The notes below the pieces were generated by a model. The model did no database searches, was not told the origin of the DNA, and was given only the letters and a program-made list of their open reading frames with translations. A DNA stretch of 64,000 bases, from the NCBI GenBank assembly GCA_934454145.1, contig CAKSFT010000005.1, forward strand, positions 1 through 64,000. Reading direction: 5' to 3'. The DNA is from an uncultured Clostridia bacterium (lineage in GTDB: Bacteria; Bacillota; Clostridia; UBA1381). Shown piece by piece: positions 45,024 through 53,809 of this stretch; the first letter of the stretch is position 1, and each line of letters begins with the position of its first letter. A program made the position numbers and the translations under genes.

Positions 45024-48000
45024 TTATTTTTTTATATTCACAAAATCCGGCGCCGAAAAATCCGGATATGTTTTATATACCGTTGAATTTGCATTTAAAG
45101 TATAATCTTTTACCGCCTCATCGGTAAATCCGATGCCGTTTTTGTCCTTTATCAGAATCGGCACCTCGTAAGTCCACAAAAGGTCGGCAAGCGTTGCCGC
45201 CGGCTCTTCGCCCGATGCGTGCGATGACGTATCGATTTTTGCAAATCTCGGATTGGTGAAGCTGTAGAAAAACTTATCCGTTCTGTACAAAACGTTATTT
45301 TTCATAACGCTCCCTTTATGCGTAAAGTTATATTTGAGATTCTCTCTCGGCGAGTCTGCGCCGACTTCTTTATAGTCGCAGATACTATCCCCGTACCGGT
45401 CTTTATAAAGAGCAATGTTATTTTGGAATACATTTGAGAGTATTCCTCTCGCCTGTGTATCTGTCCAGTCTTTTAAGATACTGTCATAGTTTTTATCGAA
45501 TCCCGAAAATCCGTTTACCCTAATCATGTTCAGACAATCTATGAATATATTGTCCGAAATGACGGTGTCGCGTCCGCAACCGGCTATAGCAGATGAACTT
45601 TCGCCGGTTATATTTTCAAAAATGTTGCTTTTTATGAGCGTTCCGCAGAAGAAATCGTCCAGATAAACCGCGTGTACCGCACCGCAGGTGTCAGAACCTT
45701 TCAGGTCGTGGAAATAATTGTTCTTTATAACGTTTCCGCGCTGAATCCAGCTTTTCCCGCTGTATATCGCCCCTGCATCATTCGTATTGTTCACAACATT
45801 GTGGATATTGTTATACTCAATTGTATTGTTGTTCCCGACAAAGATTATAGCATTGTGCGGTGCGTTAAATATCTCATTATGCGTGATTTTCGCACCTGTG
45901 CCGCTTACATAAATCCCCGGCGAGTACATCATATTCCTCGTTGCGTAGTCATGAATGACACAATCAGCAACGACATTATTTTCACTGACCAAGCTCCCTG
46001 TATACACATTGGATAACCGCACAGCACAGCCTCCCATGTTATAAATCTCGCAAGCTTTTACGCTGCTATTCGTGCAATTATCCAGATTTATTCCCTCTTG
46101 CGAAATATTTGAAAAAACACAGTTGCTGATTTCAATTTTCTCGCATGAATCGGCATAGATCCCCATGTCGCGCGAATCGGCAAATTTTATGTTTTCAATG
46201 CTTATGTTTTTGCAAGCGCTGAGTTTCACAAGCGGCTCTGTCATCGCTGAAACACTAATCTTCTCCGCATTTTCGGGCGGATACAGATAGAATACATTTT
46301 CTGCCCTGTCCACATAATACTCTCCCGGTGCTTCAAGCTCCTCGGGCAGATTGAAAATATAATATTTTCCGCCCTCCAGGCCGCCGTATGCCAAAACTCC
46401 GCTTGAAAATGCATATTCGGTCGTTATGCTTGCATTTTCCGTATCCACCGACGCCACGGGTGTATTATGTTCTGCCCAATCATATTTCCACAATCCCATA
46501 AGCCATGCATCTTTTGCGTTTTCCCAAAGCATCGCTTTTTCAGCCGGAATTTTAAATGTCGCACCGTGTAATTCATCGTTGCTCTCTGCCGAACCCAATA
46601 TTGTCCCCTCATCAATCACCGACTCTATATGTGCAAAATCGTCATTCGGCCAGCGTGCAGGGGAAAGAAGCAGTCCGTCACATTCAAAGCTCGCCGAGGC
46701 ATTTACGGTTGCCTGCGGATAAAACCGCAAAACATCATTTCTGTATGCTCCCCACAGTTCCTGTTTTCCTATATTTTCGATTCCTATATCGGCAAGCGGA
46801 ATTTTTACTATATGCTCCCTCGCGCTCTCGGGAATCCGCTCAAACACATCTCCTCCGTCCGCCTTTTCCATATCCGAAACTTTAAAGCTTTTTCCTCCGC
46901 TTACAACAACATTTTCGCAGCCTGTTATACTGATATTTTCCGCATTTTCAAAGCTTATCGGCTCATCGATATAATACGTCCCCGAAGAAAGCTTTATATC
47001 CACTCCGACGCCTTTATATTTCAGATGATTCACATATTTTACCGCCGTGCCCAAATCGGAAAACGGATTTTCCACCGTTCCGTTACCCATGTGCAAATTT
47101 GTGCTGTCCACATACACTTGTATTTTCCCGAACGGATACAAGGTGTCGAGGGGCGTCAGGCTGCCGAGATTATCCCACAAAAATCCTTTAACTATGCAAT
47201 CGTTTATGTTGTCGGGAAGTTCCTCTTTTGAAAACCCCACTCTTATCAACCCGTTTTCGGGTGTTGCGGTTTTTGCCTTTATTAGCCTTGCTCCGTCATA
47301 TATCGCAATCACGCCCAAAGACGCGCTGTCCGTATCCTCTGCCTCAAGATAAATCCCGTTTTCGATTGTGCCCGTTATCTCATCGCCGTCGGAGTCGGTA
47401 TAGCGCGAATTTATACGCGATATGTTTACGTCCGCTTTTATCGGGATGTCACCCAAAATTGAGCCGAACACTTTGTTTTTGCCGAATATAAAGGGTGAAT
47501 AACCATCCCACAAAACCGTCGCCGACTCAACCGTTCCGTCCGAGTGCGTCAGCTCTGCTTTTTTGGAGAGTACATATTCCTCCCCCGGCTTTTCATTCTT
47601 TATATAATTATCAAGCGCATAAACCTTGAAATTATCAAAATACACGTCATAGTCTTGGTCTTGAGTATACTTTGTCATATAGAAAAGCCTGTCAAATGTT
47701 GTGTCTGCCCCGTCCCATTCTCCTTCAGAATCTACCGTTTTTTTTACGGGTTTGCCGTTATAAAAATATGTAACGGTTTTGTTTAATTTGTCCGCCAGAA
47801 CACCTAAGGTATGCCATCTGTTTTTGATATTATTATAATCTGCCACTGTTTCTCCGCCGCATGTTATGCCCTTGTCAGCATTGAAACAAAACTCTCCGAT
47901 TTTTACATGATTCGCCCTCGCAAACCAATCCGCATAAGCGCTACCTGCAAATGCGTCCGGCAAATACACATCTGCCGAAAAATACAGGCAGTTATTATTT

Positions 48001-49193
48001 TTGTCTGCCAAAATTGTTTTTAAGTCCTTTTTCGGAATGATACTTGCCGAAAAATTCTTTACCAGTGCGCTTTTTATGCAAATTCCGCCCCCTCCTGTCG
48101 GGTTTTCGGTATATTGTACATTTGTGTTGTTTTTTTCCCAATCGCTGATTGAAATTGTGTTACCGTAAGCCGCATCGGCGGCGCTTTTTCCCGGCGTGCT
48201 GTCCTCAAAATCAACATTTGCCGCCTCCTGCACCTTCAGGAGCTTATATATTTCTACATTTGCCATAATGGGGACATTCGCACCGAACATACCGTGTACG
48301 GTTCTTTCATATTCCGCCAAACTTGAAAGATTACTCTGTTCCCAGGTTATATTCTCCCTTAACGCTTTGCCGTCAATACTGCTGTCAAATTCGGCATAAT
48401 TGGGAATGTGCACCTCACTTCCAACTTCCGCGCTCACCTCAAAATTCGGCAAAATATACGCGCACACATTGTCAAAGTATATATCGTAGCTGTTTTCCAC
48501 ACCCGAAACATATTGCAGATACATAAAATGCCCGAATTTCTTCGCATTCCCGTTCCAATCGCCCATTGATGTTTTGTACATCTTTTTGCCGTCTACATAA
48601 TAGCTTACCGTTTGGTTCTTCTTGTCTGCCAAAGTGCCCAAAGTGTGCCATTTGTTATAAATATCGTCTGTCCCGATAACAACATTTCCGTCCGGGGTGC
48701 AGATTCCTTTATTTTCATTGATTGAATATCTCGCAATACTTGTCTTGTTCGCCTCTCCCTCCCAGACCAAATTGCATTTTCCGTCAAAACCCTCGGGGAT
48801 ATAAATATCCGTTCCGAAATATATTTTCTCATCAGTTGACGTTATCTTATCCTTAACCGCTTGGCTTATTATATCAAAGTGCGTGGAAAAGCTGTCGCTC
48901 GGTGTAACCGTCGTTTTCACGCTTACTCCCGTTCTTGACGTGTCGGGGTCTTTCACGAAGGTGGTATTGTTGTCCGCATACCAGTTCTGTGCCTGCAAAA
49001 GTCCGCCCCAATATTTCACCGACGGCAGTCCGCTTGTGCCCGTCAAAGTTGTCCCCTCTCGGACATTATCCCAATCGGCATTGTACAGCTCATATATTCT
49101 GCCCTCGGTTTCGGCGGCGTGTGCCGGCACATACAAGCCGCACACCGCCGTCAATGATAAAATAAGGCTTAGAGTTCTTTTTATGATTGCCAC
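45024..49193 (-). CDS. Secreted beta-helix protein with two N-terminal LamG-like modules
   Basis: A 1389-residue protein: signal peptide about 1-26 (VPAHA), two LamG-like modules with Ig-like domains (about 30-340 and 345-640) of the same type as in the esterase at 40580, then a GH141-like beta-helix (about 690-1290) with LLLSPARWPND, GLWKYDWAEHNTPV, TNDAGAIYSGKSW and AVYLDDFFCGTL. The start is GTG 49193, immediately after the TAA of the upstream gene (TAAGTG), with GGGAG inside that gene, so translation is coupled. A cleaving role on a plant or host glycan is inferred from the fold and neighbours. The reversed module order relative to the protein at 12353 suggests domain shuffling. Confidence 0.78.
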   Translation of the reverse strand: MAIIKRTLSLILSLTAVCGLYVPAHAAETEGRIYELYNADWDNVREGTTLTGTSGLPSVKYWGGLLQAQNWYADNNTTFVKDPDTSRTGVSVKTTVTPSDSFSTHFDIISQAVKDKITSTDEKIYFGTDIYIPEGFDGKCNLVWEGEANKTSIARYSINENKGICTPDGNVVIGTDDIYNKWHTLGTLADKKNQTVSYYVDGKKMYKTSMGDWNGNAKKFGHFMYLQYVSGVENSYDIYFDNVCAYILPNFEVSAEVGSEVHIPNYAEFDSSIDGKALRENITWEQSNLSSLAEYERTVHGMFGANVPIMANVEIYKLLKVQEAANVDFEDSTPGKSAADAAYGNTISISDWEKNNTNVQYTENPTGGGGICIKSALVKNFSASIIPKKDLKTILADKNNNCLYFSADVYLPDAFAGSAYADWFARANHVKIGEFCFNADKGITCGGETVADYNNIKNRWHTLGVLADKLNKTVTYFYNGKPVKKTVDSEGEWDGADTTFDRLFYMTKYTQDQDYDVYFDNFKVYALDNYIKNEKPGEEYVLSKKAELTHSDGTVESATVLWDGYSPFIFGKNKVFGSILGDIPIKADVNISRINSRYTDSDGDEITGTIENGIYLEAEDTDSASLGVIAIYDGARLIKAKTATPENGLIRVGFSKEELPDNINDCIVKGFLWDNLGSLTPLDTLYPFGKIQVYVDSTNLHMGNGTVENPFSDLGTAVKYVNHLKYKGVGVDIKLSSGTYYIDEPISFENAENISITGCENVVVSGGKSFKVSDMEKADGGDVFERIPESAREHIVKIPLADIGIENIGKQELWGAYRNDVLRFYPQATVNASASFECDGLLLSPARWPNDDFAHIESVIDEGTILGSAESNDELHGATFKIPAEKAMLWENAKDAWLMGLWKYDWAEHNTPVASVDTENASITTEYAFSSGVLAYGGLEGGKYYIFNLPEELEAPGEYYVDRAENVFYLYPPENAEKISVSAMTEPLVKLSACKNISIENIKFADSRDMGIYADSCEKIEISNCVFSNISQEGINLDNCTNSSVKACEIYNMGGCAVRLSNVYTGSLVSENNVVADCVIHDYATRNMMYSPGIYVSGTGAKITHNEIFNAPHNAIIFVGNNNTIEYNNIHNVVNNTNDAGAIYSGKSWIQRGNVIKNNYFHDLKGSDTCGAVHAVYLDDFFCGTLIKSNIFENITGESSSAIAGCGRDTVISDNIFIDCLNMIRVNGFSGFDKNYDSILKDWTDTQARGILSNVFQNNIALYKDRYGDSICDYKEVGADSPRENLKYNFTHKGSVMKNNVLYRTDKFFYSFTNPRFAKIDTSSHASGEEPAATLADLLWTYEVPILIKDKNGIGFTDEAVKDYTLNANSTVYKTYPDFSAPDFVNIKK

Positions 49194-51902
49194 TTATTTC
49201 ACTCCCAAACGTCTTGACATTTCGTTTATATACATAATGTCATTCTCGTGATTGAATACTTGTGCTTCACTTATAAATATAAGCCTGTTGTCATAACCGC
49301 CGTCATACCAATCTATGTTTTTGTCCATCAGCTCGCCGACAGTCCTCAGAGGAGCAATCGTTCTGCCCTCATATATCATCGGTGCAGCATCGCTTTCTAT
49401 CTTTTCGCCGTTTTTGGTGATTGTGCTGTTTGCAATGTCAAGAACTATTTCGTTACTGCCGATTTTTAATGTCGCTGTTCTGCTCTCTTCGTCCCAGTCC
49501 GCACTGCCGCCGAAAATCTCAGCCAGAACGCGTACAGGGAGCATTGTTCTTCCGCCGACAATTACCGGCCGTACATCAAGATTATTCTTATCTATCAGCA
49601 TTTCCTCGAATCCATTATAGATAATCGGTGAATCAATCTTGAGGCTTACCGTATCTCCCAGCATATCCCTCAGGGTTTTGGTATAAACCCCGACATTTTC
49701 AAAATCACATGACTCAAACCCCGGAATCTTTTTGTAAATCTCGGCGTCCTTTTTCATTCTGTAGTCCTTTTTGTCTATGTTTTCAAAACCCGGGTCTGTG
49801 CCAGTCACAGCTTTCACGTAGTCCTTCGTTTCCCATTTTATGCTTGCAAACCTATCTTCTTCTGCAGCATATCCACCGTCATTATTCCAGTACGGATCGT
49901 ATTTCGAGTGGATACTGTAATTTCTGTCATAAACGGAATATTTGTAGGTCATATTATAATTTGCATCTTCTTCCGAAAGACTTCCTGTTGCATTGTCTTG
50001 TTTATAATCGGTAAAGTGCGGGAACTGTTCACTATATTTTTCTATATTTATTCCGGTGTTCAGCCCGAATCCTTTGTTGGAAACCCATGAACCGGCAACG
50101 TCATTTCCCCACCAACCGCCTGTTTTACTTGCCAGGGCTCGGTATGTACCATAGCAGTTTATAAAAATATTATCGGTATACTGCGAATCTCTTCCGCCGC
50201 CGGCAATCGCACAGCTTTTCTCGCCCGAAATATTTTCAAATATATTGCTCTTTACAACGCCGCCGCAGTAAAAGTCATCCAGATACACTCCGTGACCATC
50301 CTCCATTCCGACCGCTATGTCATGGATATAGTTGTTGCTTATCTCCAGGTTTCTGCCAATCCATGTTTTTCCGGTATAAATCGCACCCGAGTCCGAGGTT
50401 TCCTGCAATGCGTTATATATCTCGCAATACTCTATTTTCTGATTTGGCCTTGGCGTAGTAAGGATAGCCGAGTGCGGCGCATTGTTTATCCGGCAATGCG
50501 ACACTCTTGTCCCTACCCCTGTCAAATAAACCCCCGGATTATATGTCGTATAAATCTTTCCAAAATCGTGTATCCAGCAATTTTCCACATAGCAGTTGTC
50601 CGAAACAATTTCCTTTGCGTCACCGCCGCCGATTTTTATCCCCGTTCCGCCCAGGTTATACAAAAGCGACCCGGTCACATAGCTGTTATATGTATTTCCT
50701 GTCATATTTATCGCCTCAACATTTATGTTGGTCAATACGCAATGCTCTACACCCACATTGTCAACATCAGTTGCCGCGATTCCCTTGTTCAGGCAGTTTT
50801 TTATCCGAAGTCCCTTAAACTTCACATTTTTTGTACCGTTCAGAGAAAACATGTCATTCTGAAGCAATGCCAGCTCAAATGTGCCGCTTGCCTTTGGCGG
50901 ATAAAAATACAATATTCCGCTGTCGCGGTCAATATAGTATTCCCCCGGGGCGTCAAGTTCTTCCAAAAGATTGAATACATAGTACGGTTGCCCCTGTCTT
51001 GCACCCATAAGACAGTCTGTGACAGTTTCCATCACCGCATTTTCCGCGTCAATCGACTTCACCGGCGTGGACTGGAATGCCCATGTGTATGCCCATTGCC
51101 CATATGCCCACAAGTCCTTTATACCGCTCCAGAGCTTTGCCTTTTCGCTCGGGATTGAAATTTTCATTCCTTTCGGGACACGATCTGCCTCTTCCACATA
51201 ATTCGCAGTTCCTTTTTTATCTTCCTGCCAGTCATGTGAAATAGACCCCGGGTCGATAACATTGCTGATTTCGGCATATTCGCCGTTTGGCCAGCGCGCC
51301 AAATCAAGCATTTCACCGTCAAAATATGCGGTTACATTATTTCCGCTCTTCATGCCAAAATATTTTTCGTATATCCCCGTATATGCATACGAACTTACAT
51401 AATGAATCTCGCCAATCATTTCTTTTGTGATTCCGTTTTTAAACAAGTCATATTGTTTTATTCCTTTTTTTGCATTGGACGGAACACGAGCCAAAACTTC
51501 ACTGTCATCTACATTCTTAAATTGATTCAGGCTTATATCGATTCCACCGTTTAAGGTGACATCTTCATTTGCATATGCTCTGTAAGTGATTTCCCCGTCC
51601 GCAGTTCCCGAATCCTCCTCGGTCAATTCAACAGTATTGTCAATGAAATAAACTCCGCCGCGCAGATTCACCGTCACGCCGTGAGCGGGATATTTTCCGT
51701 CTTTTTTTATCTGCCTTATGTAATCTCTTGCCTCTTCAATTGTCGCAAAAGGTGCATCTTTTGTTCCGTTGCCGCCCTTCGCACCGTTTTGAACAAATAA
51801 GTCGAGATGAGTTTTATCTTCTGCGCTTATCGGCATCGCCGACATTGAGAAGCATATACAAATCGAACATATTCCGGCAATAATTTTTTTCTGATTTTTC
51901 AT
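49194..51902 (-). CDS. Secreted GH141-like beta-helix protein with CuAO-N-like domain (first gene of cluster B)
   Basis: A 902-residue protein with the same layout as the one at 27145: signal peptide about 1-27 (AMPISA), beta-helix about 30-700 (HGVTVNLRGGVYFIDNT; LDLARWPNGEY; TSDSGAIYTGKTW; GVYLDDFYCGGV), and a copper-amine-oxidase-N-like module about 760-870 (GGRTMLPVRVLAEIFGG; EGRTIAPLRTVGELM). AAAGGAA precedes ATG 51902. As first gene behind the divergent AraC control region it is probably the most strongly expressed. Possible alpha-L-fucosidase or other GH141-type activity is a family-level guess. Confidence 0.78.
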   Translation of the reverse strand: MKNQKKIIAGICSICICFSMSAMPISAEDKTHLDLFVQNGAKGGNGTKDAPFATIEEARDYIRQIKKDGKYPAHGVTVNLRGGVYFIDNTVELTEEDSGTADGEITYRAYANEDVTLNGGIDISLNQFKNVDDSEVLARVPSNAKKGIKQYDLFKNGITKEMIGEIHYVSSYAYTGIYEKYFGMKSGNNVTAYFDGEMLDLARWPNGEYAEISNVIDPGSISHDWQEDKKGTANYVEEADRVPKGMKISIPSEKAKLWSGIKDLWAYGQWAYTWAFQSTPVKSIDAENAVMETVTDCLMGARQGQPYYVFNLLEELDAPGEYYIDRDSGILYFYPPKASGTFELALLQNDMFSLNGTKNVKFKGLRIKNCLNKGIAATDVDNVGVEHCVLTNINVEAINMTGNTYNSYVTGSLLYNLGGTGIKIGGGDAKEIVSDNCYVENCWIHDFGKIYTTYNPGVYLTGVGTRVSHCRINNAPHSAILTTPRPNQKIEYCEIYNALQETSDSGAIYTGKTWIGRNLEISNNYIHDIAVGMEDGHGVYLDDFYCGGVVKSNIFENISGEKSCAIAGGGRDSQYTDNIFINCYGTYRALASKTGGWWGNDVAGSWVSNKGFGLNTGINIEKYSEQFPHFTDYKQDNATGSLSEEDANYNMTYKYSVYDRNYSIHSKYDPYWNNDGGYAAEEDRFASIKWETKDYVKAVTGTDPGFENIDKKDYRMKKDAEIYKKIPGFESCDFENVGVYTKTLRDMLGDTVSLKIDSPIIYNGFEEMLIDKNNLDVRPVIVGGRTMLPVRVLAEIFGGSADWDEESRTATLKIGSNEIVLDIANSTITKNGEKIESDAAPMIYEGRTIAPLRTVGELMDKNIDWYDGGYDNRLIFISEAQVFNHENDIMYINEMSRRLGVK

Positions 51903-51974
51903 ATTCCGATTCCTTTCTTTTCTACGGTTGATTGCTTTTTTATCTACAGCATATACAATTCTGTCTGCAATATC

Positions 51975-52004
51975 AGTATAACATTTCGCCTCACATGGTG
52001 TCTA
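51975..52004 (-). promoter_or_regulatory. Candidate promoter of cluster B
   Basis: On the minus strand: TAGACA (52004-51999), 18 bases, TATACT (51980-51975) with a TGT just before the -10 (extended -10). It lies about 75 bp upstream of ATG 51902, and the -35 overlaps the first repeat of the putative regulator motif. Confidence 0.6.
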
Positions 52005-52303
52005 TTCAAATAGCAATAAATTCCAATCAGATTTTGCTGTGCTGAAATTGCATATCCAATTACCCCCAAAACCGACGAATATTCAAAGCACCAACGATTA
52101 TTTTATCTTGCTTTTTAATCCTGCCATTTTTTATATCCGAACCGACATCATAATAATTATATCACCATACCTAGAGCCGTGTCCATTCAAAAAAATCTCA
52201 AAAATCAATCATATTTTGCGATATTTAAAATTGCCCACAACAAAAGTATAATATTTTTCCATAATTTAGTTTAAATTGTAAAAAATTACCAATCATATTG
52301 TGT
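51998..52303. promoter_or_regulatory. Imperfect repeated motif between cluster B and its araC, putative activator sites
   Basis: GTGTCTATTCAAA followed by CCAATCAGATTTTGC (51998-52037) recurs as GTGTCCATTCAAA with TCAATCATATTTTGC (52179-52219), in the same orientation and almost the same spacing. A third partial copy, CCAATCATATTGTGT, lies at 52289-52303, next to the -35 of araC. Direct repeats of this kind are typical AraC-family sites. The rest of the 51903-52360 gap is A/T-rich with nothing else recognisable. Confidence 0.55.
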
Positions 52304-52307
52304 TGTA

Positions 52308-52336
52308 TTGACTTTGAAAAATATGTATGATAAAAT
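52308..52336 (+). promoter_or_regulatory. Promoter of the cluster B araC gene
   Basis: TTGACT (52308-52313), 17 bases, TAAAAT (52331-52336). Transcription would start near 52343, which argues against the upstream in-frame ATG at 52346 as translation start. Confidence 0.7.
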
Positions 52337-52360
52337 AATGAAAAAATGTGGGAGTTGAAT

Positions 52361-53176
52361 GTGGTGAACAGATATAAATATGAAAATGTTTCAAAAGATA
52401 TAAACTTTGCATACGATTCCTGTCTGAATTATTTTTGTCATGCGCACCGTCACCTGGAAATGCACTATGTCGCCGACGGTGAACTTGATATTTTTTTAAG
52501 CACCAAATGGTTTAAAGTTAAAAAGGACGATATGGTCATTATTTTCCCTTACCAGATACATAACACAAAACACAGCACCGGCATGATTTACAGCACCGTT
52601 TTCAACTTAGACCTTCTCGACCTTTTCAGCAATACATTCCTGAATTACACCTGCAACGAGCCGATTATTCACAAACCGCAGTCGGATTATCTTCATGTGC
52701 TTATGAAACACGCATGGGAAATTTATTCGTCAAAACCCCCTTTTGTTTACGAAGAACTGATTTCAACACTGTCCGCCATTGCGGGCTATTCTCTTTCCTG
52801 CCTCAATGACAAGCTGACAAAGACATTGGACATTCCCCAGGGAATATCCATAAAGAACATAATCAATTATTGCATCGAAAATGCCTGCAATACGGACATT
52901 TCGCTCGGCAAGGTCGGCAAACATTTTCATCTTTCAAAGACATATGTATCTCATCTGTTTTCAGACAAAATCGGCATGACTTTTGTCGAATTTATCAATT
53001 CACAGCGAATAGAACAGGCATGCAAGCTCTTGAAATTCTCAAATATGACCATAACAGAAATACAATATGCCTGCGGTTTCAATTCACAGGCAACATTTAA
53101 CAGATGCTTCAAGCACCTGCTGGACACAACGCCGCGCACTTACCGCCAAACGGAATCGGAACAGCAGAAAAGCTGA
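52361..53176 (+). CDS. AraC-family regulator with N-terminal cupin (cluster B)
   Basis: About 271 residues. A cupin-like sensor (about 20-105; CHAHRHLEMHYVADGELDIF, VIIFPYQIHNTKH) and a C-terminal double HTH (about 165-265; ISLGKVGKHFHLSKTYVSHLFSDKIGMTF; ITEIQYACGFNSQATFNRCFKHLLDTTPRTYR). I prefer GTG 52361 (GGGAG six bases upstream) to ATG 52346. It is divergent from cluster B across a 458-bp control region with three copies of a repeated motif, the arrangement of a dedicated activator. The ligand is presumably a sugar released by cluster B enzymes. Confidence 0.85.
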   Translation: MVNRYKYENVSKDINFAYDSCLNYFCHAHRHLEMHYVADGELDIFLSTKWFKVKKDDMVIIFPYQIHNTKHSTGMIYSTVFNLDLLDLFSNTFLNYTCNEPIIHKPQSDYLHVLMKHAWEIYSSKPPFVYEELISTLSAIAGYSLSCLNDKLTKTLDIPQGISIKNIINYCIENACNTDISLGKVGKHFHLSKTYVSHLFSDKIGMTFVEFINSQRIEQACKLLKFSNMTITEIQYACGFNSQATFNRCFKHLLDTTPRTYRQTESEQQKS

Positions 53177-53250
53177 AAACATATTTTCTGTTATGCCACA
53201 CACCGCAAAACAGCCCCAAAAGTTGTAAGAGAATTGTAATGAAACGGATA

Positions 53251-53279
53251 TTGAATATTAATATTAAATAATGTATAAT
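53251..53279 (+). promoter_or_regulatory. Promoter of nrdR
   Basis: TTGAAT (53251-53256), 17 bases, TATAAT (53274-53279), about 60 bp upstream of the ATG at 53341. Confidence 0.65.
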
Positions 53280-53340
53280 ATATATTGTTAAAATATGGGA
53301 TAATCGGCATTTTGCCGATTGTTTGAAAGGAATGTTTTTT

Positions 53341-53796
53341 ATGAAATGTCCGTATTGCGGATTCGGAGAATGCAAGGTTATAGACTCACGCCCGACAGAG
53401 GACGGCAATGCAATAAGAAGAAGAAGAGAATGTCTGAAATGTCAAAAAAGATTTACTACGTATGAAAAACTTGAAACCGTTTCTCTTGCCGTGGTGAAAC
53501 AGGACAATTCCAGACAGCAGTATGACCGCGAAAAGGTTTTGCGCGGAATAATACGCGCATGCGAAAAAAGACCCATATCGCTTTCTCAAATGGAAGCCAT
53601 TGCCGACGAAATCGAGGGGGACTTGTACCAGTCAATGGTCAAGGAGGTAAGCAGCACGGAAATAGGCGAAAAGGTAATGTACCACCTCAAAGAGCTTGAC
53701 GAAGTGGCATATGTGCGCTTTGCGTCCGTGCACAAGCATTTCTCGGATATCGAAACATTTATGGCGGAACTGCAAAAACTCAGAAAAAACAAATAA
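53341..53796 (+). CDS. nrdR: Transcriptional repressor NrdR
   Basis: A 151-residue protein. N-terminal zinc ribbon (CPYCGF at residue 3, CLKCQKRF near 31) and an ATP-cone (about 49-139; [30 protein letters not shown]). NrdR senses ATP/dATP and represses ribonucleotide reductase genes. The start is ATG 53341 after AAAGGA, giving the universal MKCPYCG; a longer frame from 53323 contains the ribosome site itself. mnmE begins 13 bp after its stop. No NrdR boxes were recognised in the window. Confidence 0.97.
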   Translation: MKCPYCGFGECKVIDSRPTEDGNAIRRRRECLKCQKRFTTYEKLETVSLAVVKQDNSRQQYDREKVLRGIIRACEKRPISLSQMEAIADEIEGDLYQSMVKEVSSTEIGEKVMYHLKELDEVAYVRFASVHKHFSDIETFMAELQKLRKNK

Positions 53797-53809
53797 AAAG
53801 GATGGTTTG

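Noticed and set aside
50292..51158. 288-residue plus-strand frame
   Set aside because: Antisense to the beta-helix gene at 49194-51902 and Cys/His/Arg-rich as expected of a shadow.
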